Positions 37,319 to 46,412 of a stretch of 64,000 nucleotides of DNA are shown here, in pieces. The notes below the pieces were generated by a model. That model searched no databases. It was not told the DNA's origin and saw only the letters and a program-made list of their open reading frames with translations. The stretch is from assembly GCF_039724765.1 (NCBI RefSeq), contig NZ_CP155729.1:248001-312000 (forward strand), given 5' to 3'. The translations under genes were made by a program, and so were the position numbers. How positions within the stretch are numbered: the first letter of the stretch is position 1; every line of letters begins with the position of its first letter. The DNA is from Sagittula stellata E-37 (GTDB lineage Bacteria > Pseudomonadota > Alphaproteobacteria > Rhodobacterales > Rhodobacteraceae).

Positions 37319-37753
37319 ATGCGCAGATACGGGGACAGTCCGAAGGCCGGGCAAAACTACACCTTCCGCCCCGGCGTCTACGTCATCCTGCCACGCGCGG
37401 GGAAGCTGCTTCTGACCCATCAGTCGACCCCCTATCCGGAGTTTCAACTGCCCGGCGGCGGCGTCGATCCGGGGGAACATCCGCTGACCGCGCTGCATCG
37501 CGAGGTCATGGAGGAGACGGGCTGGCGGATCGCGGATGCCCGTCGGCTGGGCGCGTTCCGGCGCTTCACCTGGATGCCGGAGTACGAGATCTGGGCCGAG
37601 AAGCTGTGTGTCATCTACACCGCGCGACCGGTCTATGCGCTGGGCGATCCGACCGAACCGGGCCATACCGCGCACTGGGTGCCTGCCACCGTGGCCGCGC
37701 AAGAGCTGGGCAATCCCGGTGAGCGGGACCTTGTGACGCGCCACATCCTCTGA
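37319..37753 (+). CDS. Nudix hydrolase
   Basis: A 144-aa single-domain protein. The Nudix box begins GGGVDPGEHPLTALHREVME and continues ETGWR, with the catalytic REXXEE residues intact. The substrate cannot be inferred: small nucleoside diphosphate derivatives are usual. It diverges from hslO and is convergent with the PP2C gene with only 9 nt between stops. Confidence 0.85.
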   Translation: MRRYGDSPKAGQNYTFRPGVYVILPRAGKLLLTHQSTPYPEFQLPGGGVDPGEHPLTALHREVMEETGWRIADARRLGAFRRFTWMPEYEIWAEKLCVIYTARPVYALGDPTEPGHTAHWVPATVAAQELGNPGERDLVTRHIL

Positions 37754-37762
37754 GGTCAGGGG

Positions 37763-39028
37763 TTAGAGAACGTCGAACTCCAGCAGCGCGGCAGAGACAT
37801 CGTCGCCCAGCTTTTCCGAATTCTCCATCTCGCTGGTGAGGCGCCAGAACATGTCCTCCATCAGGTCGGGGCCGGAGCCGGTGGCCGCGCTTTCCCTGAA
37901 CAGCCGCGCCAGCCCGTCCTCGCCCAGCATGGTTCCGTCCTTCATGACCGCCTCGGTGAAGCCGTCGGAGTAGAGCAAGAGCATGTCGCCGCTGGCCATC
38001 CGGAACTCGTGCTGTTCGTAGCTGACTTCCTCGACAAGGCCTATGGGCAGGCCGCCGTCGCCGATCCATTCGATCCGTCCGTCTGCGCGCAGGAGAAGCG
38101 CGGGGGAATGGCCCGCCTGCACCAGCCGCATGTTTCCGCTGTGCAGATCGGCGGCGACATAGGCAAGCGTCAGGTATTCCTCCACCCCCGGGTCCGCGGC
38201 GAGGCGCTGGTTCAGGAGGCGCGCGGTTTCCGCCGGTTCACGCATGGCAAACCGGTTGCCGGGCATGGTCTGCAGGGCAAGGTTCTGTTCGGGGAAGGTA
38301 CTGGAGAGATAGCCGGCCACACGCGCTGTCACCATCGCCGAGGTGATCCCGTGGCCGGACACGTCGATGCTGTAGAGGCCAAGCCGGTCGCCGCCGTGAC
38401 GGAACATGCCCACGAGGTCGCCGCCGACATGGCCGCAGGGATGCAAAAGCAGGCTGACGCGAGAGCTGGCAATCTCCGCGACCCTTTCCGGAACCAGGGA
38501 CTGCTGGATCGTGCGTGCCTGTCTGAGATCGTTGTCGATCGCCTTGTGGATCTCGCGCAGTTCCTCAAGCGCGACCGAGAGGTGCCGGTTCTTAACCGAC
38601 AGTTCCCGCTGCATGGCCAACAGGCGTTCGCCAGCGTTGATTCGCGCCCTCAGTTCGTGGTTGTTGACCGGCTTCGTCAAGAAGTCGTCGGCCCCGGCGT
38701 CGAGCCCCTGTGCCACATCCCCCTTCTCGCTTTTCGAAGTCAGAAGGATGAAATAGCCGTATTTCTCCCTGTCGAGGGCACGGAACCTGCGGCACAGTTC
38801 CAGTCCGTCCATGCCGGGCATCATCCAGTCGGAGAGCACGAGGTCGGGCGGCGTTTCGGCACAGATGCGCAGCGCTTCGGGACCGGAGGTGGCAGTCAAC
38901 ACCTCGAACCCCCACCGCGCGAGGACAAGGCCGACGATCTTCAACTGAAGCTGACTGTCGTCGACGACAAGAACGCGCCGGATCGAGCCCGTGAGAACGG
39001 GTGACTTGATGAACTCTTCGGCGTGCAA
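37763..39028 (-). CDS. Response regulator fused to PP2C-type (RsbU/SpoIIE) phosphatase
   Basis: A 421-aa protein. The receiver domain (about 18-135) has the acid pair D23/D24, the phosphoacceptor D67 in SDWMMPG and a Lys in TSKSEKG. A coiled linker (about 140-185) leads to a SpoIIE/PP2C phosphatase domain (about 200-418) with metal-binding motifs GGDLVG, SIDVSGHG and LYSDGFTEA. Such proteins dephosphorylate anti-sigma antagonists in partner-switching pathways. The start is a TTG (39026-39028) with AAGGA 6 nt upstream; no ATG lies before the receiver domain. It diverges from an Hpt gene. Confidence 0.88.
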   Translation of the reverse strand: MHAEEFIKSPVLTGSIRRVLVVDDSQLQLKIVGLVLARWGFEVLTATSGPEALRICAETPPDLVLSDWMMPGMDGLELCRRFRALDREKYGYFILLTSKSEKGDVAQGLDAGADDFLTKPVNNHELRARINAGERLLAMQRELSVKNRHLSVALEELREIHKAIDNDLRQARTIQQSLVPERVAEIASSRVSLLLHPCGHVGGDLVGMFRHGGDRLGLYSIDVSGHGITSAMVTARVAGYLSSTFPEQNLALQTMPGNRFAMREPAETARLLNQRLAADPGVEEYLTLAYVAADLHSGNMRLVQAGHSPALLLRADGRIEWIGDGGLPIGLVEEVSYEQHEFRMASGDMLLLYSDGFTEAVMKDGTMLGEDGLARLFRESAATGSGPDLMEDMFWRLTSEMENSEKLGDDVSAALLEFDVL

Positions 39029-39082
39029 GGCACTTCCTTCAGCTACGTTCCATCCCCCGTCGATCCTGCTAGCGGTATTTTC

Positions 39083-39097
39083 TTAACGGTCCATCAA
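39083..39097. promoter_or_regulatory. Near-consensus CtrA-type site between PP2C and Hpt genes
   Basis: TTAA-CGGTCCA-TCAA, one mismatch from TTAA-N7-TTAA, in the 157-nt divergent gap. A single near-match can arise by chance; the location in a signalling-gene promoter region is the only support. Confidence 0.3.
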
Positions 39098-39185
39098 ACA
39101 TAGAATTTGCGCCAACTCCCGCCGCCGCTAAAGCTTGTGTTCACGGTTTCGACCTATCCCGGACTGGCAGAACGGGAGGTGAAGC

Positions 39186-39521
39186 ATGATCGACTGGATG
39201 CGCGTGAACGAACTCGTCGACGAAATCGGAGCCGAGGACTTCGACGAAGTGGTGGAACTGTTCCTGATGGAAGTGGACCATGCCATCGGCCTGCTGGAGG
39301 AAGGCGCCAGCAATCCGGTGGTGGTCGAGGAACAGCTTCATTTCCTGAAGGGCGCGGCGCTGAACCTCGGGTTCGAGACGATGGCCCAGCTTTGCAACAA
39401 GGGAGAGAAGGCCGCCGCAGCCAGACGTCCGGACGTGGTTTCCGCCGAAGAGGTCCGACAGATCTATGCCAGCTCCCGTGCGCAATTCGAACGCGAACTG
39501 CCGAAGCGGCTGGCGGCCTGA
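39186..39521 (+). CDS. Hpt (histidine phosphotransfer) domain protein
   Basis: A 111-aa single Hpt domain. H52 lies in the motif LHFLKGAALNLGF, matching HxLKGxxxxxG. It can relay phosphate between receiver domains. It diverges from the receiver/PP2C gene and is probably its partner in a relay. ATG at 39186 has GGGAGG upstream. It ends 6 nt before the convergent ilvA stop. Confidence 0.9.
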   Translation: MIDWMRVNELVDEIGAEDFDEVVELFLMEVDHAIGLLEEGASNPVVVEEQLHFLKGAALNLGFETMAQLCNKGEKAAAARRPDVVSAEEVRQIYASSRAQFERELPKRLAA

Positions 39522-39527
39522 CGCGGT

Positions 39528-40754
39528 TCAGATCAGGAACTGCGACAGGATCTCGTCATCGGTGATGTCCTTGTAATTGAAGCCATTCGCATCGAGCTGG
39601 CCGAACAAGCGGTCGAAGCTTTCAGGCGCGTTCGTTTCGATCCCGATCAGCACGGAGCCGAAGTTGCGGGCGGATTTCTTGAGGTACTCGAAACGCGCGA
39701 TGTCATCTTCGGGACCCAGCATGTTCAGGAAATCCTTCAGTGCGCCGGGGCGCTGCGGCAGGCGCAGGATGAAGTATTTCTTGATGCCAGAGTAGCGTTG
39801 GGCGCGTTCCTTCACCTCGGGCAGGCGTTCGAAGTCGAAGTTGCCGCCGGAGGTGACGCAGACCACAGTCCGCCCGCTGATCCCCTGCCCAAGGTCCTTC
39901 AGCGCATCGACAGACAAAGCGCCCGCGGGTTCGAGGACGATCCCCTCCACGTTCAGCATTTCCAGCATCGTGGTGCACAGCCGATCTTCGGCGATGGTCA
40001 GGGAATTGGCGAGCCCCACGCCCTTCAGTCGCGCAAAGCTGCGTTCGCCGATCTTGGCCACGGCGGCGCCGTCGGCAAAGGTATCGACGGTCGGCAACAC
40101 AACCGGACGGCCCGCCTGCAAAGCCGCGCGCAGACAGGCACCGCCGGAAGGCTCCACGAAGGTATACTGCGTGTCGGTTCCGAAATAGGACAGGATGCCC
40201 GCCGCCAGACCGCCGCCGCCCACCGGAATCACCATGTGATCGGGCGCGCGGCCAAGCTGGACCTCGATCTCGGCCGCGACGGAGGCCTGCCCCTCGATCA
40301 CATCGTCGTCGTCGAAGGGCGACAGGAAGTGCCCGCCGGTGTCGCGGCAAAAGGCCTGCGCGGCGTGCAGGCAATCGTCGAAGTAGTCGCCGATCAGCCG
40401 GATCTCGACCTGAGCACCACCGAACATGCGGGTTTTCTGGATCTTCTGCTGCGGTGTCGTCACCGGCATGAAGATCACGCCACGCACCCCGAAATGACGG
40501 CACATGTAGGCGACACCCTGCGCGTGGTTCCCGGCAGAGGCGGCCACGTAAAGCTCTACCTCCGGACGCTTGCGCATGGCGTTCAGCGCGCCGCGCAGCT
40601 TGTAGGAGCGCACTGGCGAAAGATCCTCGCGCTTCAACAGCACTTCTGCGCCGAAGCGCTCCGACAGGTGATCGTTGCGCAAGAGCGGCGTCGCGGGGAA
40701 GACCTCGCGCATGGCCGTCTCGGCGGCGCGGGCAATATCCTGGAACTCGGTCAT
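39528..40754 (-). CDS. ilvA: Threonine ammonia-lyase (threonine deaminase)
   Basis: A 408-aa PLP enzyme converting threonine to 2-oxobutanoate for isoleucine synthesis. The PLP lysine is K52 in RSYKLRGA. The phosphate loop is PVGGGGLAAG. The C-terminal 80 residues (YFILRLPQRPGALKDFLNML...) form one ACT-like regulatory domain, as in the short biosynthetic form. It is 41 nt downstream of a membrane-protein gene on the same strand. Confidence 0.95.
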   Translation of the reverse strand: MTEFQDIARAAETAMREVFPATPLLRNDHLSERFGAEVLLKREDLSPVRSYKLRGALNAMRKRPEVELYVAASAGNHAQGVAYMCRHFGVRGVIFMPVTTPQQKIQKTRMFGGAQVEIRLIGDYFDDCLHAAQAFCRDTGGHFLSPFDDDDVIEGQASVAAEIEVQLGRAPDHMVIPVGGGGLAAGILSYFGTDTQYTFVEPSGGACLRAALQAGRPVVLPTVDTFADGAAVAKIGERSFARLKGVGLANSLTIAEDRLCTTMLEMLNVEGIVLEPAGALSVDALKDLGQGISGRTVVCVTSGGNFDFERLPEVKERAQRYSGIKKYFILRLPQRPGALKDFLNMLGPEDDIARFEYLKKSARNFGSVLIGIETNAPESFDRLFGQLDANGFNYKDITDDEILSQFLI

Positions 40755-40795
40755 GGCTCCGTGCTGGCACCGGCGGCGCCGCTTGGCAAGTGGGA

Positions 40796-41515
40796 TCAGC
40801 GCCGCAGCACCCCGGCGTGGAAGATCGCAGTGACCGCGGTGGTGTGGATCAGCACCTGTACCCAAAAGGTCACCAGCACGAACACCGCGTCGAGCGCGCT
40901 GGCCGCGGCACCCTCGACCGGGATCATGAGCTGGATGCCGATGGTCAGCACAAAGAGTGTCACGGCCAGACCGAACAGCGGCACGGTCTGCCTCCGGGTT
41001 GCCGCCCAGGCCTCGTGCAGGCGCATCACGCGGTCGACGGCGATTCCGGGCAAGACCGGGCTGAGCCGCAGGAACACCCAGAAGACCGTGAACCAAACGA
41101 TGTTGATCAGGAGCGCATGCACAAGCGGCCCGGGGTGCAGCAGCATGTCGAGGAAGATCAGGATCAGCACACCGGCGAACAACAGGCCAAAGATCAGACG
41201 GAACAGCCGCCAGCCGTAGCGTGTGAAGACGTCGATGGGGCGGTCGGTGGCCAGCGGATGCTGCGGCTCTGCCAGCAGCAGGTAGCGGTGCCAGCGAACG
41301 GCAAACCAGGCGACACAGAGACTGAAGACGAACAGCATGCCCCCCGCTGCGGCAATCGACAGGAACAGGCTGTCCCCCATGCCCTGCGCGTAGGCGAGGT
41401 AGTTGTACCAGACCACCAGCCCTGCCACGACCGGGACAACCGACAGGCGCAGACCCTGGAAGATGTGCCTGTTGATGAGGTGAACAGTCAGGACGATGAG
41501 CGAGAAGAGAGGCAA
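40796..41515 (-). CDS. Integral membrane protein of unknown function
   Basis: A 239-aa protein with about six hydrophobic segments (near residues 3-15, 25-45, 50-70, 105-125, 130-150 and 190-235). I do not recognise a family. The first possible start is a TTG (41513-41515) with no convincing Shine-Dalgarno sequence, so the N-terminus is uncertain. It precedes ilvA on the same strand by 41 nt, which may indicate cotranscription. Confidence 0.65.
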   Translation of the reverse strand: MPLFSLIVLTVHLINRHIFQGLRLSVVPVVAGLVVWYNYLAYAQGMGDSLFLSIAAAGGMLFVFSLCVAWFAVRWHRYLLLAEPQHPLATDRPIDVFTRYGWRLFRLIFGLLFAGVLILIFLDMLLHPGPLVHALLINIVWFTVFWVFLRLSPVLPGIAVDRVMRLHEAWAATRRQTVPLFGLAVTLFVLTIGIQLMIPVEGAAASALDAVFVLVTFWVQVLIHTTAVTAIFHAGVLRR

Positions 41516-41562
41516 GGGCGTGAAGTTCCGGAATGGGACGGATGGTGCAGAAGGAAGGCGCA

Positions 41563-41592
41563 GGGGGCACGGGTGTCAAGACCCGTGCCCCC
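41563..41592. other. Perfect 12-bp hairpin in the argG divergent gap
   Basis: Arms GGGGGCACGGGT (41563-41574) and ACCCGTGCCCCC (41581-41592) with loop GTCAAG. It lies between two gene starts pointing apart, where a terminator is not expected. No T-tract on either strand. Confidence 0.6.
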
Positions 41593-41681
41593 TCAGGCCA
41601 CGGCCCCGGCCCGCGTTCACCTTGCCCATGCGTTAAAAACCCGTTACGCACCGCGCCAAATCTGCGATGAGGATCCTCCAC

Positions 41682-42905
41682 ATGAACGCGCCCAAAAAAG
41701 TCGTGCTGGCCTATTCCGGCGGCCTCGACACTTCCATCATCCTGAAATGGCTGCAGACGGAATACGGCTGCGAGGTGGTGACCTTTACCGCCGATCTCGG
41801 CCAGGGAGAGGAGCTGGAACCGGCGCGCAAGAAGGCGGAGCTGCTGGGGATCAAGCCCGAGAACATCTACATCGAAGACGTCCGCGAGGAATTCGTGCGC
41901 GATTTCGTCTTCCCGATGTTCCGTGCCAACGCCGTGTACGAGGGTCTGTACCTGTTGGGCACGTCCATCGCCCGTCCGCTGATTTCCAAGCGGCTGGTGG
42001 AGATCGCCGAGGAAACCGGCGCCGATGCCATCGCCCACGGCGCCACCGGAAAGGGCAACGACCAGGTGCGGTTCGAACTCTCTGCCGCCGCGCTGAACCC
42101 CGACATCAAGTGCATCGCGCCCTGGCGGGAATGGAACCTGAACTCGCGCACCTCGCTTCTGACCTTTGCCGAGGAAAACCAGATCCCGATCGCCAAGGAC
42201 AAGCGGGGCGAGGCGCCGTTCAGCGTGGACGCGAACCTGCTGCACACCTCGTCCGAGGGCAAGGTGCTGGAGGATCCCGCCGAGAACGCCCCGGATTACG
42301 TCTATCAGCGCACGGTGAACCCGGAGGACGCGCCCGACACGCCCGAGGTCATCGAGATCACTTTCGAAAAGGGCGACGCGGTCGCGATCAACGGCGAGGC
42401 GATGAGCCCGGCAACGATCCTGACGCAGCTCAACGAATATGGCCGCAAGCACGGCGTGGGTCGCCTCGACTTTGTCGAGAACCGTTTCGTCGGCATGAAG
42501 TCCCGCGGCATTTACGAGACGCCCGGCGGCACGATCCTTCTGGAAGCGCACCGCGGGATCGAGCAGATCACGCTCGACAGCGGCGCGGGCCACCTGAAGG
42601 ACAGCCTTATGCCGCGCTACGCGGAGCTGATCTACAACGGGTTCTGGTTCTCGCCCGAGCGCGAGATGCTGCAGGCCGCCATCGACAAGTCGCAGGAACT
42701 GGTGTCCGGCACCGTTCGGCTGAAGCTCTACAAGGGTTCGGTCCGCACCGTCGGTCGCTGGTCGGACGCGTCGCTTTATTCCGAAGCGCATGTGACGTTC
42801 GAGGACGACGCCGGCGCCTACGACCAGAAGGACGCCGCGGGCTTCATACAGCTCAACGCGCTGCGTCTGCGTCTGCTGGCCGCGCGGAAGCGTCGCCTGG
42901 GCTGA
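41682..42905 (+). CDS. argG: Argininosuccinate synthase
   Basis: A 407-aa enzyme joining citrulline and aspartate in arginine synthesis. The ATP-binding PP-loop is AYSGGLDTS (residues 10-18). [14 protein letters not shown] and the C-terminal [11 protein letters not shown] segment are family motifs. ATG at 41682 is preferred over 41667 because the conserved N-terminus starts there and GAGG lies 9 nt upstream. It is probably cotranscribed with the SCP2-domain gene 65 nt downstream. Confidence 0.96.
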   Translation: MNAPKKVVLAYSGGLDTSIILKWLQTEYGCEVVTFTADLGQGEELEPARKKAELLGIKPENIYIEDVREEFVRDFVFPMFRANAVYEGLYLLGTSIARPLISKRLVEIAEETGADAIAHGATGKGNDQVRFELSAAALNPDIKCIAPWREWNLNSRTSLLTFAEENQIPIAKDKRGEAPFSVDANLLHTSSEGKVLEDPAENAPDYVYQRTVNPEDAPDTPEVIEITFEKGDAVAINGEAMSPATILTQLNEYGRKHGVGRLDFVENRFVGMKSRGIYETPGGTILLEAHRGIEQITLDSGAGHLKDSLMPRYAELIYNGFWFSPEREMLQAAIDKSQELVSGTVRLKLYKGSVRTVGRWSDASLYSEAHVTFEDDAGAYDQKDAAGFIQLNALRLRLLAARKRRLG

Positions 42906-42970
42906 TCCGCAACGTCACTCTTGCGCAGACCTCGTGCCCGGGCACAGTCGCCGGGCACGAGGGAGACAGC

Positions 42971-43255
42971 ATGAGCCTGACAGACATTCGCGACACGATG
43001 CAGCGGGGGCTGGACAAGCGCCCGCTGGACGAGGTGATAAAGTTCGACTGTGGTCAGGACGGGTCGATCACGCTTCAGGACGGGCAAGCGGTGCTGGAAG
43101 ACCGGCCCGCGCAGTGCACGATCCACATGACGGCGGACAACCTGAGAAAGCTGATCCAGGGCAGGATGAACCCGATGACCGGCTTCGCCATGGGCAAGAT
43201 CCGCGTGTCCGGCGATATGGCGCTGGCGTTGAAGCTTGGCCAGCTTCTGGGCTGA
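42971..43255 (+). CDS. SCP2 sterol-binding domain protein
   Basis: A 94-aa protein made of one SCP2-like lipid-binding domain: CTIHMTADNLRKLIQGRMNPMTGFAMGKIRVSGD is the diagnostic region (about residues 48-83, given here in part). ATG at 42971 follows GGGAGA. The ligand is unknown; small cytosolic SCP2 proteins are common in alphaproteobacteria. It lies between argG and a strong terminator. Confidence 0.85.
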   Translation: MSLTDIRDTMQRGLDKRPLDEVIKFDCGQDGSITLQDGQAVLEDRPAQCTIHMTADNLRKLIQGRMNPMTGFAMGKIRVSGDMALALKLGQLLG

Positions 43256-43264
43256 AACAGAGAC

Positions 43265-43280
43265 TTTTCCTGTAGGAAAC
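43265..43280. promoter_or_regulatory. Palindrome TTTTCCTGTAGGAAAC
   Basis: TTTCC/GGAAA arms directly before the argG-SCP2 terminator. It closely resembles the gcvP leader palindrome at 5530-5545. Confidence 0.3.
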
Positions 43281-43312
43281 GACCCCGGCGAAACTGTTCG
43301 CCGGGGTCTTTT
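43281..43312 (+). terminator. Rho-independent terminator of argG-SCP2
   Basis: A perfect 12-bp stem GACCCCGGCGAA / TTCGCCGGGGTC, loop ACTG, then TTTT. Confidence 0.93.
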
Positions 43313-43324
43313 GTCGTAGGGCAA

Positions 43325-43738
43325 TTATTGCGCAGTGATGGTCGTCATCACGAGGTTGCCGTCCGGCTTGATCGGGCCGTCCTCGGTGGCGCCAAGCGTG
43401 TACTCGAAGACACCGGTGCTCATGCCACCGTCTTCGGAGTGCACCATCAGCATCAGCATGTCACCGGAGGCGACTTCTTCCTGAAGGATCGCGGCGACGT
43501 CCATGTTCTCGCCCATGCGGAGCGGCGCGTAGCCGACGACCGGGCCCGGCTTCATTTCGGCGTCGGTGCGGTGCACGACCATCCAGCCGTTGGCCGGTGC
43601 GACGACCTTGGTCGCAGAGACGACACCGTTGGAGACGTCCTGGTCCGCCGCTTCGACCATCGGCGCCATCGAGTGGCTCGCTGCGAAAGCGGTCGTTGCG
43701 GTGACGGCAAGTGCTGCGGCAAGTGCTTGAATTTTCAT
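43325..43738 (-). CDS. Exported DUF7282-like protein
   Basis: A 137-aa protein with a signal peptide (MKIQALAAALAVTATTAFA) and one beta-rich domain containing GWMVVHRTDAEMKPGPVVGY and DMLMLMVHSEDGG. I associate this pattern with the DUF7282 family seen in roseobacters and some archaea; function is unknown. Several Met residues occur in the mature protein. It diverges from an exported MsrA gene across 197 nt. Confidence 0.75.
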   Translation of the reverse strand: MKIQALAAALAVTATTAFAASHSMAPMVEAADQDVSNGVVSATKVVAPANGWMVVHRTDAEMKPGPVVGYAPLRMGENMDVAAILQEEVASGDMLMLMVHSEDGGMSTGVFEYTLGATEDGPIKPDGNLVMTTITAQ

Positions 43739-43935
43739 TACTTAATCTCCCGATCATTTGGATTTGGCGGGCCTGGTCCCGCGTTGAACATCAGCAGTCA
43801 CGTTGCAACCTGCGAAGGAGTTTCGAACTTTCGGGAAAATCGTTCACAACGGGCTCACCATGCGGTGAACGGACCTCGCGGCAGTTGCCAGACCGGGGAG
43901 GGCGCGCGCAGGGTAGGGCCAGAAGGAGACCCGAC

Positions 43936-44577
43936 ATGAATACGATCAGGATATTGACGACAGTCGCCGCGCTGATCGCGGGGCTAGCGGTGCAGGGGCA
44001 GCGCGCAGAAGCGGCGGAATTGTTTGTCGCGGGCGGCTGCTTCTGGTGTGTGGAGGCGGATTTCGAGAAGGTCAGGGGCGTCGACGAGGTGGTGTCCGGC
44101 TACACCGGCGGTTCGACGAAGAACCCGACCTACAAACAGGTTTCGCGCGGGGGCACCGGACATTACGAGGCGGTGCGCATCAACTATGATGAAGGCGAGG
44201 TGACGGCCCGCCAGCTCTACGATCTGTTCTTCCGCTCAGTCGATCCGACCGACGCCGGTGGCCAGTTCTGCGATCGTGGCGAAAGCTACCGGACCGCGAT
44301 ATTCGTCACTAATGCCGCCCAGAAGCAGGCAGCCGAGGCTGCGAAGGCCGAGGCCGAAAAGGCGCTTGGCAAGAAGATCGTCACACCGATCTTGAGCGCG
44401 GGACCGTTCTACAAGGCGGAGGACTACCATCAGAACTACTACAAGGGCGACAGCCGGACGTTGACGCGCTTCGGTCCGATCAAGCAGAAGGACGCCTACA
44501 AGCGGTATCGAGACGCCTGCGGCCGCGATCAGCGCGTCAAGCAGCTTTGGGGAGACGCCGCGCCCTTTGTGAACTGA
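43936..44577 (+). CDS. msrA: Peptide-methionine (S)-S-oxide reductase, exported
   Basis: A 213-aa MsrA. The active site is GGCFWC with C35 as catalytic Cys, followed by GYTGGSTKNPTY and GHYEAVRI. Unlike cytosolic MsrA it starts with a signal peptide (about 1-27, ending QRAEAA), so it likely repairs methionine in periplasmic proteins. The DUF7282-like Met-rich protein encoded divergently is a possible client. ATG at 43936 has AAGGAG 9 nt upstream. Confidence 0.92.
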   Translation: MNTIRILTTVAALIAGLAVQGQRAEAAELFVAGGCFWCVEADFEKVRGVDEVVSGYTGGSTKNPTYKQVSRGGTGHYEAVRINYDEGEVTARQLYDLFFRSVDPTDAGGQFCDRGESYRTAIFVTNAAQKQAAEAAKAEAEKALGKKIVTPILSAGPFYKAEDYHQNYYKGDSRTLTRFGPIKQKDAYKRYRDACGRDQRVKQLWGDAAPFVN

Positions 44578-44583
44578 CGAAGG

Positions 44584-45456
44584 TCAGGAAAACGCCTCCT
44601 GGACCTCTTTCAGGTCCGGGATCACGTCGGCGGTGCCGTAGCGCGTAACCATCAGAGCCCCGGCCTTCTGTGCCAGCCCGATCGCCTGCTCCATCGGCAT
44701 GCCCCGGTCGAGACCGGCCAGCAGATAGCCCGTGAAGGTGTCGCCTGCACCCGTCGTGTCGACCGGCGTGACCTTTGGCGCGGACAGGTCACGGACCGAA
44801 CCGGCGTCGGTGTTGTGCCAGCGGCATCCGTCGCCCCCCAGCGTGATGACGACATCGCGGACCGGCAGGCTCTCTGCAGCACGGCCCGTGGCCTGTTCCA
44901 GCTGCTGCGCCTCTACCGCGTTCAGGATCAGAACGTCCAGCAGCGGCAGAACCGCCAGAGTCGCCTCGGCCGAGAAGGGGGCGGCGGCGTAGGCCACCTT
45001 CATCCCGAGGCGGGAGGCCTGTTCGGCGGCTTGCCGTTGGGCATTCGTCTCGTTCTGGAAGAGGAAGATGTCGTTCGAGGTCGCGCTGCCCATCGCCTCG
45101 GCAATATGTGTCTCTGACAAGGCATGATTCGCACCGGGGAAAATGACGATGCTGTTTTCGCCCTCGGCATCCAGCAGGACGATGGCATGGCCGGTGGGTT
45201 CTTCGACCTCGCGCAACTGGCGGGTGTCGACGCCATATTCGGTCAGCCGTTCGACCGCCCACGCCCCATCTGCACCGACGGCCCCGATGTGCAGGCAATG
45301 TGCGCCCGCGCGGGCCGCGGCGACGGACATGTTCGCGCCCTTGCCGCCCAGACCGCGGGTGAAACCGGCGGCGGCCAGAGTCTCTCCGGCGGCGGGAAGG
45401 TGGGGAAGGCGATAGAAGAGGTCCGCATTCACGGACCCGAGATTAAAGATCGTCAT
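44584..45456 (-). CDS. Ribokinase-type PfkB sugar kinase
   Basis: A 290-aa PfkB kinase. The N-terminus has NLGSVNADLFYRL and GGKGANMSVAAARAGA, and the C-terminus DTTGAGDTFTGYLLAG, matching ribokinases. No ribose transporter is nearby, so ribose is only the likely substrate. The ATG at 45454-45456 gives the family N-terminus; longer in-frame extensions look non-coding. Confidence 0.87.
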   Translation of the reverse strand: MTIFNLGSVNADLFYRLPHLPAAGETLAAAGFTRGLGGKGANMSVAAARAGAHCLHIGAVGADGAWAVERLTEYGVDTRQLREVEEPTGHAIVLLDAEGENSIVIFPGANHALSETHIAEAMGSATSNDIFLFQNETNAQRQAAEQASRLGMKVAYAAAPFSAEATLAVLPLLDVLILNAVEAQQLEQATGRAAESLPVRDVVITLGGDGCRWHNTDAGSVRDLSAPKVTPVDTTGAGDTFTGYLLAGLDRGMPMEQAIGLAQKAGALMVTRYGTADVIPDLKEVQEAFS

Positions 45457-45543
45457 TTGCCCATCTGAAAAAATTATGTCCTTGGCGATGATCCGATGCC
45501 CTGCGATCCTGCGGACGGAAGACATTTTTGATCGGATGCCATT

Positions 45544-46410
45544 ATGATTATCAAAATGCAGCGCTTTGACGCTGAATTCAACACGAAGCCATGTGACCAT
45601 CGAAACAACGCAGAGCTCACCCTGACGCTCAGGCTGGGCTTCAAGCAGATCAACCCGTCAGGTGGTGCGGCCAACGGCACGTATCACGATTACGGCGACG
45701 CGACAGAGCCTACGCGCAACATCGTCAAGTGGACCGACCCGTCCTGGTCGCAGTGGAAACGCACGTTCGAGCGCGAGGTGGAGCGTTTCTGGTCCAAGAA
45801 GTTCTGGCTGATCAATACTGGCGGGTTCTTTGCCTTCGAGGACAAGGGAAAGGTCTGGTATCCGAACGTCTATTGCCGGTTCAACCTGAAGTGCAGCGAC
45901 TCGACCGGTGGCGGCACCAACCACCACGAGATCGAGGTCGTGCGGCTGGATCCGAACGAGAACTGGTTCGGGTCCCACTCCACCCTATATGACAGCAACG
46001 ATATCAAGTCGGTGCAAAAGGGCACGGACAGCAACAACAAGCCGGTGATGCAACGCGCCCATGTGCACGAAGTCGGACACCTGATGGGTCTTGGCCATGT
46101 CGCCGAAGGCACCGCCGCGTGCCCGGCCAACGGCAATACCAATGCACAGGCCTGTTACGGCACGACGGACCATGACATGAATTCGGTCATGGGGTCGGGC
46201 ATGAAGCTGCGGACCGAACACGCGAAGCCATGGCAGGATGCCATGGTCAACGTCGCGGTTAAACACCGGACCGACAAGGTAGCGGCACAATGGGAGAAGC
46301 TGAAAGTCGGCTTCATCGCCATGGGCGCCCAGTGGCCGGCGAAGATGAAACGACACTATCCGCGGACCAAGGAAGAACTGGCGGCGGGTGCCCTGATCAC
46401 GAGGCGATAG
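45544..46410 (+). CDS. Metzincin-type zinc metalloprotease, no signal peptide
   Basis: A 288-aa protein with an extended zinc motif HEVGHLMGLGH (H175, E176, H179, H185), the signature of metzincins (HExxHxxGxxH). A Met in the segment SVMGSGMKL (about residues 217-225) may be the Met-turn. No signal peptide is seen: the N-terminus is MIIKMQRFDAEFNTKPCDH, with a Cys (C17) that could act as a cysteine switch. The start is uncertain: ATG at 45544 or 45556, both with weak Shine-Dalgarno sequences. The next gene, a small exported protein, begins 2 nt after its stop. I know no described family for it. Confidence 0.75.
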   Translation: MIIKMQRFDAEFNTKPCDHRNNAELTLTLRLGFKQINPSGGAANGTYHDYGDATEPTRNIVKWTDPSWSQWKRTFEREVERFWSKKFWLINTGGFFAFEDKGKVWYPNVYCRFNLKCSDSTGGGTNHHEIEVVRLDPNENWFGSHSTLYDSNDIKSVQKGTDSNNKPVMQRAHVHEVGHLMGLGHVAEGTAACPANGNTNAQACYGTTDHDMNSVMGSGMKLRTEHAKPWQDAMVNVAVKHRTDKVAAQWEKLKVGFIAMGAQWPAKMKRHYPRTKEELAAGALITRR

Positions 46411-46412
46411 AG

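Noticed and set aside
41633..41647. CtrA-like TTAA-N7-TTAC before argG
   Set aside because: One mismatch in a short AT stretch; expected by chance several times in 64 kb and argG is not an expected target.
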